A DNA stretch of 38,733 bases from NCBI GenBank assembly GCA_025361585.1, contig JANYKK010000089.1:1-38733 (forward strand). The letters are read 5' to 3'. The position numbers and the translations under genes were made by a program. The notes under the pieces were generated by a model. That model ran no database searches and was not told the DNA's origin. It saw only the letters and a list, made by a program, of their open reading frames with translations. Positions 26,346-34,576 of this stretch are shown in pieces. The DNA is from Methylobacter sp. GTDB taxonomy: Bacteria; Pseudomonadota; Gammaproteobacteria; Methylococcales; Methylomonadaceae. Within the stretch, counting starts at the first letter, position 1, and every line of letters starts with the position of its first letter.

Positions 26346-26675
26346 TCATGCAGCCCCCTTCAACCCGCTAATCAGCATTAAATGATCAAACCCTTTGGCG
26401 AATGTCGCCACTGCGTCACGATGACATCTAAACCCAGAGCGCCCGCTTCGTGTTGCCGCGTCAGAGGAGAAACCCATTGCCGATAAAATAATAAACCGTC
26501 TGGCATCCTCAATGGGGTCGTCAGATAAATTGACGGCATTCTCGACATACCGATAATGAGCAGGCAGCAAGTCGATAATAAAAGGGGATAACCGCCATTT
26601 GCCGCCGTGGTATCTAAGGGCGGGACGACTTATTTTCTTGTCTATGATTGATGGCTCTTGTTGATCCATTAACAT
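26346..26675 (-). pseudogene. Internally deleted D12-class DNA adenine methylase remnant
   Basis: SRPALRYHGGKWRLSPFIIDLLPAHYRYVE (N-terminal Dam-like) fused directly to DDPIEDARRFIILSAMGFSSDAATRSGRSGFR (mid-protein); no F.GGG block after YVE and no DPPY motif. Confidence 0.7.
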
Positions 26676-27010
26676 GACCCCACCCCCACAAAGTTGACAC
26701 AGGCTTTTTGGATGGCTTTTGTTGTGCCTGGATAACCTGAGAAAACGAGGCAATGCCCGGCTTTCGATGTCGCGGACATGCGGTGCCAGCTCGCGCACTC
26801 TTCGCATTGCCGCCCCTCATGCAGCAATGGCGGCTGTTGTTCGGTCGGTTCTACGCTAAGAATCGAAAAATCCAAGGTTGCGCCAGCCAAGCCGGTTATT
26901 AATCCAGCGGCGTGGAGCTGTTTTGCCAGAGCGTAAAACCCAGGCACAGCATCCCTCATTTGCTGATTAAAGCTTTTTACGTTCTCGTGTCCACACGTTA
27001 TCTTTGTCAT
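26669..27010 (-). CDS. Hypothetical phage protein with CxxC
   Basis: 113 aa, GRQCEECASWHRM; overlaps the next gene start. Confidence 0.6.
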   Translation of the reverse strand: MTKITCGHENVKSFNQQMRDAVPGFYALAKQLHAAGLITGLAGATLDFSILSVEPTEQQPPLLHEGRQCEECASWHRMSATSKAGHCLVFSGYPGTTKAIQKACVNFVGVGSC

Positions 27011-27039
27011 TTTTTTTAAAAAGCGGTTAATAGGGGTCT

Positions 27040-27285
27040 GTGCAGGGTGTGCAGGCAGTTGTGCAGGGTGCGGAAAATCGCGAGGCGTTGATATGCGTGG
27101 CTTGTGCAGGGTGTGCAGGGTGTGCAGGCATGCCCTATACGCGAGGGCGTTTGTTTTGATGTTGATTTGTTGTTTATTCCTCGCGCGTCACGTAAAGGGA
27201 CACCCCTGCACACCCTGCACAGGCCACGCACAGCGCGGCATTGACCCTGCACAATACCCTGCACAACTGCCTGCACACCCTGCAC
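27040..27285. repeat. Large dyad of GTGCAGGGT-type 9-mers; candidate replication origin
   Basis: Forward copies start at 27040, 27049, 27061, 27104, 27113, 27122; reverse copies end at 27285, 27276, 27264, 27252, 27220, 27211; AT-rich centre ~27150-27180; next to the primase stop (27290). Confidence 0.8.
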
Positions 27286-27289
27286 AAAA

Positions 27290-29707
27290 TTAGCCACGGC
27301 TTGCCTCGATGTAGTTTTCTACGTGTTTTTTAAAGTCGTTAACGTGCCTGCCTAGCCAGCCGGTCTCTGAATCTCCTGGTGACATTTCGTCAGCGCTGGC
27401 AGGGATGATGATGGTTTTCGGGTTTTCGACCATAGCCGTTCCGGTCAGGTAGCGTTTCCGTTCCTTTTTGACGCCAGGGCGCTTTGCTATGGCGTCGATG
27501 GCTTTGTTTTTGGGCGCTGACCTTACGCCCTCACGCCTACACCAATGGGTATATAAGATGTAAACATCTTCCGATAGCGCCGGTATTGGTGCTACACCGT
27601 TGATTTCTTTGCTGTTCCATTCGTCGTAAAAGCGGATAATGCTGTCCTTGCTCAGGTCTTGCAGATCCCGTTTGGCGGCGGTCATGATCGGCTTGGTATG
27701 CGGGCTAAAATCCCCCATGTCCAAGGTTAACAGGTGGCTAAGCAGTGCCTCAGCGCCGCCGTTGTCCACTTCGGCGGCGACTTCCTTATAAAATTCAGCG
27801 CCCAGTTTTTCCGGCGTCCAAATCACTTGGTGTCGCCGGTCGTCTTGATCGATGACGACCGGCATTCGTTCGTTCGATAAAAAAACTAAATTGACGTGGT
27901 TGGCCTCTTCGTAGGCCGCCATGTTTTTTGGGTTGATGCGTATTCGGTCACTGGTGATCAGACCCTTGAGTTTGTTTTTTATGTGATACAAATCCGATCT
28001 TGCCACCACTTCGTCGGCCAGCATGAACAGTTTGCCCCCAAAACAATCGTTGAACTTGTCTTCAATGGCCGACTGGTCGATGACGCGACCGTATTTGCCG
28101 TAGAGGCCTAAGATGACGTCGAAGAATAGGTTTTTCCCCGTCCCTTGGGGGCCGTGGACGACGATGGTGGTTTTCAGTTTCGCGCCGGGGTGTTGCATGG
28201 GGTATGCCAGCCAGCGGAGTACCCAATCGTAAACGGCGGCGCTGTGTTGCTCTTCGGCGCACATGTACATGAGCAGTTCCAGCAGGCGCTCGCAACGGCC
28301 CTCTTTGGGTCGGGTCGGGAAGCCGTCCCAGACGTTGCAGGTGATGTTTATGTCTTTGCCGGTTGGGTCGAAGCCGACCTCGTCGGGGCGCACGATGCGC
28401 CGCTGTTTGCTTTCTTGCCAGCGCTTGGGGATGTCGGAGTGTACGCAAGCCTGTTTAAAGTCGTTGATGGCTACGCGCATGTGCTCTTGCGCATCGAATA
28501 ACATGCCGCCCATGCCGTAAACCAGAGCATATCGATCCAAGGCGTAGTTGTAGCAGTCGATAGGTTTGAGCGCGGCTTTTTTATCTTCCCCGCCCCCCTG
28601 TGGTTGTGCTTCCCGCGCTTTGGCGGCGGTGGTGAATCCATAGTGCTGAAGGGCGATTTCTATCTGCGTCCTTACCGTGTGAAGCCCGTCGGTCAGGTGT
28701 AGGTCGTTAAAGTCGGTCAACTTGCCTTGGTTGCGGCAGTAGTGGTCGAAACGCGCTTCGGGATCTGCAAACCGGGGCGACACGATGCGACCGCCAACGG
28801 ACAGGGCGGCCAGTTCTGCGGCTTGGTGCCCGGCGTTTGTTTTACCGTGTGGGCCTTGGCAATGGGGGCAGGTGGTTGATAAGTTGACCTGCACGGGTTT
28901 TTTACAGCGCTTACAGGCCGAAAAAGCGTCATCGTCTGCGCAAATTAAAATTTGTGTGCTGGGGTAATATTTTTTCAGCGCCTGGGCTACGGATAGTAGG
29001 TTGCCTGCATCGAAAGCGACGGCGACCGGAAAGCCGGTGGCTTCGTGGATGCTTGCAGCGGTGGCGTAGCCTTCGGCAATTAATAGCAAGGTCGTCGGGC
29101 TGCCGATCAAATGAAAATGGGCTTTTTTGGCGGCACCGGCAGGCCAATTTTGTTTATCTCGCCCAAGTTTATCGATCTGGTCTTTTTGTTTGGTTTTATC
29201 GAGGATGAATTGTAGTCCGTGGATACGTCCTAATACGTCCAGCATCGGCACAACCATCGCGCCATTTTCGGTGAACTTTACGCCGTGGGCGGCAATGCCT
29301 TTGCGTGACAGGTAATCGCAATCGCCGTCTGTTTGGAGCTTCCTCCACATTGAACTTGCCTTGGCGGCAGACTGCTCTGCCTTGCGTTTTTGCTCTTGGT
29401 CGGTGCGCTTTTTGTCGTCAGCGAGGCGTTGTTTTATCGCGGCTTTTTGTTCGTCGCTTAGGCTTTTATTGAGCTTATCGCCAAGCTCTATTTTTTGAAC
29501 GTTGTTGTCGTCGCCGTACCAAATGCCATAGCTGCCCACCAGCACGGTGTCGCCACCGGGTAAGGTGATTTCATGCAGTTTGTACCAGCCGCGTTTCTCC
29601 CGATCCCCATCGACGCGACATCGCGCCATCCGCCCGATCTCCATGTGTTTGATCTGGAGACCGAAATGGATCAGTTGCAGCTTTACGCTATCGTAGTTCG
29701 AGGCCAT
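27290..29707 (-). CDS. Phage primase-helicase (Toprim + D5/SF3-like ATPase)
   Basis: Toprim LLIAEGYATAASIHEATGFPVAVAFDAGNL...ILICADDD with internal zinc finger (CKRC..CPHC); Walker A VVHGPQGTGKNLFFDVILGLYG, FMLADEV, FLSNERMPVVIDQDDRR. Confidence 0.9.
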   Translation of the reverse strand: MASNYDSVKLQLIHFGLQIKHMEIGRMARCRVDGDREKRGWYKLHEITLPGGDTVLVGSYGIWYGDDNNVQKIELGDKLNKSLSDEQKAAIKQRLADDKKRTDQEQKRKAEQSAAKASSMWRKLQTDGDCDYLSRKGIAAHGVKFTENGAMVVPMLDVLGRIHGLQFILDKTKQKDQIDKLGRDKQNWPAGAAKKAHFHLIGSPTTLLLIAEGYATAASIHEATGFPVAVAFDAGNLLSVAQALKKYYPSTQILICADDDAFSACKRCKKPVQVNLSTTCPHCQGPHGKTNAGHQAAELAALSVGGRIVSPRFADPEARFDHYCRNQGKLTDFNDLHLTDGLHTVRTQIEIALQHYGFTTAAKAREAQPQGGGEDKKAALKPIDCYNYALDRYALVYGMGGMLFDAQEHMRVAINDFKQACVHSDIPKRWQESKQRRIVRPDEVGFDPTGKDINITCNVWDGFPTRPKEGRCERLLELLMYMCAEEQHSAAVYDWVLRWLAYPMQHPGAKLKTTIVVHGPQGTGKNLFFDVILGLYGKYGRVIDQSAIEDKFNDCFGGKLFMLADEVVARSDLYHIKNKLKGLITSDRIRINPKNMAAYEEANHVNLVFLSNERMPVVIDQDDRRHQVIWTPEKLGAEFYKEVAAEVDNGGAEALLSHLLTLDMGDFSPHTKPIMTAAKRDLQDLSKDSIIRFYDEWNSKEINGVAPIPALSEDVYILYTHWCRREGVRSAPKNKAIDAIAKRPGVKKERKRYLTGTAMVENPKTIIIPASADEMSPGDSETGWLGRHVNDFKKHVENYIEASRG

Positions 29708-29712
29708 TATTT

Positions 29713-30498
29713 TTATTTTGGCAATGCGGCGTTGACCGCATGCTGTAAGTTGCCGGTGAAGTACATTTCAAAATATTTGTCGTATGTGTCATCAGCTATG
29801 CGCCCGATGTCGAGCCGTCGCTTATAATTTGCCGTGCGAACAAATAGCAGCACGGGGCGGATCACTGTGGACGAGCCTTGACCCTGCCCATCATGCAACG
29901 TTATTCGCATATAAATGCCTGGATGGTGTCGGCTTCTACTGCCCGGTTGGATTGAGAAGTAGGCATAACCCAGCTTATTTCTCGTGCTTTTTGCTAGTTT
30001 CGCCCTGCCCTTTTGACCCATGTTTGACCGGAATCCGGCATCACCAAAGGTATCGAAATAAGATAAAATTTGGACTATCTGACCTTTCGACATATTACCG
30101 AAACTATCGAACTTTGCCCCAGCCGCACTGGGCACCGTAAAATAACCCGCAGGCAAGATGCCTTTTTTGTAGAGCTTCGCCTCGAACTTTTTAAACCATC
30201 GCTGGCCTCCCTCAACTTGAGGATTTAAGTAATGTTGACCCGGATTAAGCCGCATTGGGTCTTTGGGTGTTACTATCGATTGCAACTGCGTTTCCTTGGC
30301 CTCGACCACGTTCATCGAATTCAGAGTGAAGCTTGTAGGACGGTCGAACACAGACTCCATTTCATCAACCACCTTGTTTTTTGCCACATACGCAAGCTGA
30401 TTCAGCGTCTTCACCATCACAATAGGCAACTGCTCTCTTTGCAGATTATTCAAGCCCCGAATCAACTCATCTAACCCGCGTATTTCAACAGCCGCCAC
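29713..30498 (-). CDS. Phage gp10/virion morphogenesis-like protein
   Basis: 261 aa; MAAVEIRGLDELIRGLNNLQREQLPIVMVKTLNQLAYVAKNKV start typical of minor tail/head completion proteins. Confidence 0.6.
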   Translation of the reverse strand: MAAVEIRGLDELIRGLNNLQREQLPIVMVKTLNQLAYVAKNKVVDEMESVFDRPTSFTLNSMNVVEAKETQLQSIVTPKDPMRLNPGQHYLNPQVEGGQRWFKKFEAKLYKKGILPAGYFTVPSAAGAKFDSFGNMSKGQIVQILSYFDTFGDAGFRSNMGQKGRAKLAKSTRNKLGYAYFSIQPGSRSRHHPGIYMRITLHDGQGQGSSTVIRPVLLFVRTANYKRRLDIGRIADDTYDKYFEMYFTGNLQHAVNAALPK

Positions 30499-30525
30499 AA
30501 AAACACCCTCTAACTAACAAATTGT

Positions 30526-30720
30526 TTAGTAACATAAAACCCCACTACCTACACAAACAAAGGGGCTCGAATTACCCGCAGTGGGGGATGCTGGGAAGTA
30601 CCTTTTACTTGGCATTGCCTTGTCAATCGCTAACTTAACAATTGACAAAACTGATTCTAAAAGCGTTTTAATCATAAAAAAAAGGGGGGGGGAAGAAGTA
30701 GGGCGATAGAGGATCACCAT
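30526..30720 (-). CDS. Hypothetical small protein spanning a C9T8 tract
   Basis: Frame MVILYRPTSSPPLFFMIKTLLESVLSIVKLAIDKAMPSKRYF...; alternate start 30675. Confidence 0.4.
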   Translation of the reverse strand: MVILYRPTSSPPLFFMIKTLLESVLSIVKLAIDKAMPSKRYFPASPTAGNSSPFVCVGSGVLCY

Positions 30721-30968
30721 TACCGCCCCAACAAATCTGATTTATCATTGTGCGCAACGCCCTGCCCCTGTTCAGTATCTAGCGAGTTAAACAAACATTG
30801 ATTAATCGTATAGCTCACCCCGCGCGAATCATCATCGCCTTGCGGACAACAGGCATTGGCCTGCTCATGCGCATGAACCGCCGATCCAGCCCACACCGAC
30901 GCACCAATAATCCGCTTGCCATACAAATTAAAAAAATCAACCCAATAACCACCGAACGACGTATTCAT
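30720..30968 (-). CDS. Hypothetical phage protein
   Basis: 82 aa (MNTSFGGYWVDFFNLYGKRIIGASVWAGSAVHAHEQANACCPQGDDDSRGVSYTINQ...). Confidence 0.5.
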   Translation of the reverse strand: MNTSFGGYWVDFFNLYGKRIIGASVWAGSAVHAHEQANACCPQGDDDSRGVSYTINQCLFNSLDTEQGQGVAHNDKSDLLGR

Positions 30969-31007
30969 GCTTCATACTCCCTCAAATGCTCAGGCTGCCA
31001 CGTTGGA

Positions 31008-31148
31008 TCACGCCCCATCAAAGCGGTGATTAACCCAACCCAAACAATTATCAATAACCGTTAACAGCGCATGGACGACAACAAACACCAACAAAACCGA
31101 TAGCCCGATCACTAACCAAAAAAAAGCACGGGCAATCTTAAGCTTCAT
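31008..31148 (-). CDS. Small membrane protein (46 aa)
   Basis: [46 protein letters not shown]; start overlaps 3' end of LuxR-HTH gene. Below ORF-track cutoff. Confidence 0.5.
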   Translation of the reverse strand: MKLKIARAFFWLVIGLSVLLVFVVVHALLTVIDNCLGWVNHRFDGA

Positions 31149-31506
31149 TCCGTAGCCGCATCCGCGACATAGTCGAACCATGCCGAACGCCTTTAACCCG
31201 CGTCGCCTTATGCTCCATCTGTGCAGAACTAAAAATTAAAATAACCACAATCGACTTAATCGACAGCGACACCATGCCCCGTGCAACCATGATCGCGATG
31301 GCCGCGCACCGGGTATTGATCGACTGCGCATGAATGCCAAGCTTGCCGTAGATCGTCGAAATATGTGCGTCTACCGTGCGAATGCTGATGTCCAAAAACC
31401 GGGCAATGTCCTTATTCGACAAACACCTGGCTATGCAAATCGCAATCTCACCCTCGCGCTTCGTAAATGGCCCAGGATTTAGTAATTCGGCTTCTAACTC
31501 ATCCAT
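31138..31506 (-). CDS. LuxR-type HTH protein with C-terminal hydrophobic segment
   Basis: FTKREGEIAICIARCLSNKDIARFLDISIRTVDAHISTIYGKLGIHA (GerE/LuxR HTH) followed by IKSIVVILIFSSA. Confidence 0.75.
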   Translation of the reverse strand: MDELEAELLNPGPFTKREGEIAICIARCLSNKDIARFLDISIRTVDAHISTIYGKLGIHAQSINTRCAAIAIMVARGMVSLSIKSIVVILIFSSAQMEHKATRVKGVRHGSTMSRMRLRNEA

Positions 31507-31590
31507 CTTTTCACCTTATTAAATTTATAGGTAATCCCACTTAGGTAATCATCCCGATTGTTAGAAAAAATAAATCAGTCATGATTACTC

Positions 31591-31791
31591 TTACTGAATA
31601 TCACCAAAAAAAACCGGCAACAGTACGGACGCTTTAACCACGTTATTTGTGATCTCAGATATTTGTTTTGCACGTTTTGGAGGAATTCCGCGTTTTTTCC
31701 ACTGTGTCACCGTCATAGGGTTAACACCCATAATTCGCGCCATTTCTGCTTGGCTTCCGAAGTAATCAATTGCTGGTTGGAGATTTGTCAT
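31591..31791 (-). CDS. Cro/YdaS-like repressor
   Basis: MTNLQPAIDYFGSQAEMARIMGVNPMTVTQWKKRGIPPKRAKQISEITN; divergent from CI-like gene. Confidence 0.85.
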   Translation of the reverse strand: MTNLQPAIDYFGSQAEMARIMGVNPMTVTQWKKRGIPPKRAKQISEITNNVVKASVLLPVFFGDIQ

Positions 31792-31802
31792 GGCGCAAAC
31801 GA

Positions 31803-31839
31803 TAAACTAACCGTTTGCATAAAGCAAACAATTTGTTTG
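31803..31839. promoter_or_regulatory. Tandem CI/Cro operators: TAAAC-TAACC-GTTTG (31803-31817) and CAAAC-AATTT-GTTTG (31825-31839)
   Basis: 15-bp dyads 22 bp apart in the cI-cro intergenic region; same motif found at 34515-34550. Confidence 0.75.
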
Positions 31840-31870
31840 TGTCAATAGATTAACCGCTTCTGTAAACTTT

Positions 31871-32521
31871 ATGTTTATGATAAAAAAAGAAATCGATAAG
31901 GACGTACTCGTCCGCATAGAGGGAGTTTTGAAAGAAAAGAACATCGAGGTTTCTGACTTTCAAAAAAAACTTAAAATTCTAAGCCAGCATTGGAATAACT
32001 GGAAAGTTCGCGGCGTCCCAGCAACGCGTATCTTCCCAATTTCATCAGAACTTGGCGTAGCTACAGACTGGCTTGCCACAGGTAAAGGCGAAAAATACCC
32101 AATCCAACACTACACTAACTATCTGAGTGAACCCGAGGCAAAAGGCGAAGTGCCACTCATCAGCTTTGCTCAGGTTGGGAATGGGAGCGAAGCTGATTTT
32201 AATTTACGCCCGACCGGTGAGGGTAGGATGATTAAAACCAGGGTTGAGGTGCTGGCTCGCACTTTTGCGATACAAGTTTCCGGCGACAGCATGGAACCGG
32301 AGTTTGTAGATGGAGACATTGTTATCGTGGAACCATCATTGCAGCATGAGCACGAAAATTTTGTGATAGCAAAAAAAGGCAACGATGTGTTTTTTAGACA
32401 GATCGTCAAAGAAGGCGCGGATTGGCTGTTAAAACCACTTAATAAGCGCTATGACATCATTCCTCTAGGGGAATATCAGATCGTTGGTGTGATAAGGGAA
32501 AAAACAAAGTTTTACAGATAG
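31871..32521 (+). CDS. CI-like repressor with S24/LexA-type peptidase domain
   Basis: N-terminal HTH; C-terminal VPLISFAQVG...FAIQVSGDSMEPEFVDGDIVIVEP...NFVIAKKGNDVFFRQIV (Ser/Lys dyad). Confidence 0.9.
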   Translation: MFMIKKEIDKDVLVRIEGVLKEKNIEVSDFQKKLKILSQHWNNWKVRGVPATRIFPISSELGVATDWLATGKGEKYPIQHYTNYLSEPEAKGEVPLISFAQVGNGSEADFNLRPTGEGRMIKTRVEVLARTFAIQVSGDSMEPEFVDGDIVIVEPSLQHEHENFVIAKKGNDVFFRQIVKEGADWLLKPLNKRYDIIPLGEYQIVGVIREKTKFYR

Positions 32522-32629
32522 AGTTTGAATAAAAAGAAAGGGTCGTGGCTTTTGCGCTTTGTCGCATCAGCTACGGCGTAAGTGATTACCTACTCAATGA
32601 AATCCAAGTATTACTACCGAGCGCAAAAA

Positions 32630-33118
32630 ATGAAAACAATTATAATCTTATTAATATTTTGCTTCGGCACTGCGAATGCAGGCGTTTATAAATGCAAAGT
32701 AAATGGAAAAACCGTTTATTCACCAACACATTGTGCTGATGAAGGGGAAGAGCTAGGGATTAAGCAAAAGACCTCAAAAATAAAAGATTATTCCCAAGAA
32801 AACCCTGCCAGAGAAGGTATTGAGCAAAAGGATGCACACCCTTTTGCCGCCCAACCCGGCTTAGACTTAGTTAACCTTAACGCAAAGTGCCAAGAAGGAG
32901 CTGAATACGTTAATCAGGGGTATACCGACGAAAGCAGAGGCATAAAACCCCAAGCAAGGGCGACAGAAATAGCACGGCGATGGACATCCGTCCAGACACA
33001 GCAATTTTTGATGCGGATGCTAATTGATGGGCACGAAACCTATAGAAAAATGCCCGATCTCGATAAAGAAATGCTCCGGCAAAGAGCACTTGAGATATGC
33101 ATCACAAGAAAGGATTAA
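32630..33118 (+). CDS. Secreted DUF4124-like protein (moron candidate)
   Basis: Start MKTIIILLIFCFGTANA signal peptide, then GVYKCKVNGKTVYSPTHC. Confidence 0.7.
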   Translation: MKTIIILLIFCFGTANAGVYKCKVNGKTVYSPTHCADEGEELGIKQKTSKIKDYSQENPAREGIEQKDAHPFAAQPGLDLVNLNAKCQEGAEYVNQGYTDESRGIKPQARATEIARRWTSVQTQQFLMRMLIDGHETYRKMPDLDKEMLRQRALEICITRKD

Positions 33119-33126
33119 ACTCCGCC

Positions 33127-33813
33127 ATGCTTTGCCCCAAATGCAGACACCCAAGAACCGATCAAGATGACCCGCTGATCCCAGACTACCGATGCCCCGC
33201 ATGCGGTATTGTTTATGCCAAGTTTGGCAAAACCCTTTCCTTTACTCCCAAGCCTAAACCAGAGCCTATAAAAATAGGTGATGCACTGATAAAGGCATCC
33301 CAAAAAACCGACGAGTTTCGGTATCGATATAGACAGCCTAGGAATGAGCGTAAGTTAACGCCAGCCCAAGCCCTTTTTATAACGATCTCTATCGTAACGG
33401 CGGCCTGGATGGTTTTAGCCCCATCACCCAATGCAACACCACAGAGCGCCAATCAAAAAACACGGTTAACCTCCCAAAACAAAGACATTGAAAGCCAGCA
33501 GCGTGACGCGGAATGTCAATTAGATGCTAACTGCTCAGCGAAAAAAGCGTTTACAGGCGAGGCAAGCGTTAACTGCCAAAATAGCATTGAGCACATGGCC
33601 AAGTATCGGTTTAAATGGACTGATGGTTGGCTGGGAAGCAAGTTTGGGCTGGTGATATGGAAAGACGTGTCCAGGACTATCCTGCATGCCGCCGGTGGGC
33701 ACCTGGAACTAGAAAACGGATTTGGGGCTTGGCAGCCTTATAGGTATATCTGCGAAATACGCATTGCGAATGGGCAAATACTAGCCATTCAAATGGCACC
33801 AGGGCGACTTTGA
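33127..33813 (+). CDS. Zinc-ribbon membrane protein (moron candidate)
   Basis: MLCPKCRHPRTDQDDPLIPDYRCPACGIVYAKFGK; TM AQALFITISIVTAAWMVLAP; Cys-containing C-terminal domain. Confidence 0.7.
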   Translation: MLCPKCRHPRTDQDDPLIPDYRCPACGIVYAKFGKTLSFTPKPKPEPIKIGDALIKASQKTDEFRYRYRQPRNERKLTPAQALFITISIVTAAWMVLAPSPNATPQSANQKTRLTSQNKDIESQQRDAECQLDANCSAKKAFTGEASVNCQNSIEHMAKYRFKWTDGWLGSKFGLVIWKDVSRTILHAAGGHLELENGFGAWQPYRYICEIRIANGQILAIQMAPGRL

Positions 33814-33829
33814 AAATAATTATGCTTTA

Positions 33830-34117
33830 TTACGCCGCCTGATCCAGTATCACTTTAAACTTAATGCCAGCCCTTCCGGCCAGCGTCAACAACATATCCA
33901 GACTAAACTTTTTCCAGTGTCCGCGCACCAGATCGGATATTCGCGCCTGCGTAACCCCTAGTTTCTCCGCAGCCTCGGTTTGCGTCAATTGCTGTTCGGC
34001 AATCCATAAACGCAACCGCGCCATCAACTCGGCGCGACATTGCAAAAGCTCCGCCTCATAAGGGGGAAAACCAAGGGTTAAGAACAGGTTTTCTCCAGCT
34101 TTAACAGTGTCTGTCAT
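33830..34117 (-). CDS. HigA-like HTH antitoxin
   Basis: QLTQTEAAEKLGVTQARISDLVRGHWKKFSLDMLLTLAGRAG; overlaps toxin gene. Confidence 0.8.
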   Translation of the reverse strand: MTDTVKAGENLFLTLGFPPYEAELLQCRAELMARLRLWIAEQQLTQTEAAEKLGVTQARISDLVRGHWKKFSLDMLLTLAGRAGIKFKVILDQAA

Positions 34118-34433
34118 GATTTACTCCTATTTGTTTAAAACGGGTTTTAGCCAGATCGATGTCAGATTGTGTGGTCTGGTGGGTTTTCTTTTGAAAGCAA
34201 TGCAGCACATAAATGCCTTCAGGTCGGCTTGCCAAATAAATAACTCGAAACGCACCGCCTGCACGGACTCGAATTTCGCGAACTCCAACGCCAATGCTTG
34301 GCATAGGCTTCCAGTCGGAAGGATCAAGGCCAAATTGCACCTGATACAGCTCAATGCCACAAGCGCGTCTCGCATCCTCTGGAAACGCCCGAAGATCATC
34401 TTTGCTGCTGCCTAAGAAAATAGTGTCTTTCAT
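34101..34433 (-). CDS. HigB/Gp49-like (RelE superfamily) toxin
   Basis: MKDTIFLGSSKDDLRAFPEDARRACGIELYQVQFGLDPSDWKPMPSIGVGVREIRVRAGGAFRVIYLASRPEGIYVLHCFQKKTHQT. Confidence 0.85.
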   Translation of the reverse strand: MKDTIFLGSSKDDLRAFPEDARRACGIELYQVQFGLDPSDWKPMPSIGVGVREIRVRAGGAFRVIYLASRPEGIYVLHCFQKKTHQTTQSDIDLAKTRFKQIGVNHDRHC

Positions 34434-34514
34434 ACAGCGCATTATATAAAAAATAAATAAATATACAAGTATTTATATAGCGAGAAGTCGAAAGCTAGTT
34501 AATTTTGCCGGATG

Positions 34515-34554
34515 CAAACAAAATGTTTGACATGGCAAACATTTTGTTTATAAT
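34515..34554 (+). promoter_or_regulatory. Operator-overlapped promoter: TTGACA (34527-34532), 16-bp spacer, TATAAT (34549-34554)
   Basis: CAAAC-AAAAT-GTTTG (34515-34529) and CAAAC-ATTTT-GTTTA (34536-34550) overlap the -35 and the spacer/-10. Confidence 0.82.
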
Positions 34555-34576
34555 CCAAATCCAACAAAGCAAGTAT

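Noticed and set aside
27040-27285. CRISPR array
   Set aside because: Units are 9 bp, directly abutting, in two opposite orientations, with no 25-40 bp repeats or unique spacers and no cas genes.
27016-27297. ORFs on both strands across the GTGCAGGGT repeats (93 aa minus; 66 aa plus)
   Set aside because: Both translate the 9-bp repeat into periodic peptides (CRVCR, CTPCTPC); overlap the dyad on opposite strands; better explained as repeat artefacts.
30514-30529. Fifth CI operator (CTAACAAATTGTTTAG)
   Set aside because: Near-palindromic and AT-rich, but half-sites do not match CAAAC-N5-GTTTG spacing; not counted in the operator set.
34101-34442. Novel defence system
   Set aside because: The gene order and sequences fit an ordinary HigB/HigA-like toxin-antitoxin pair.
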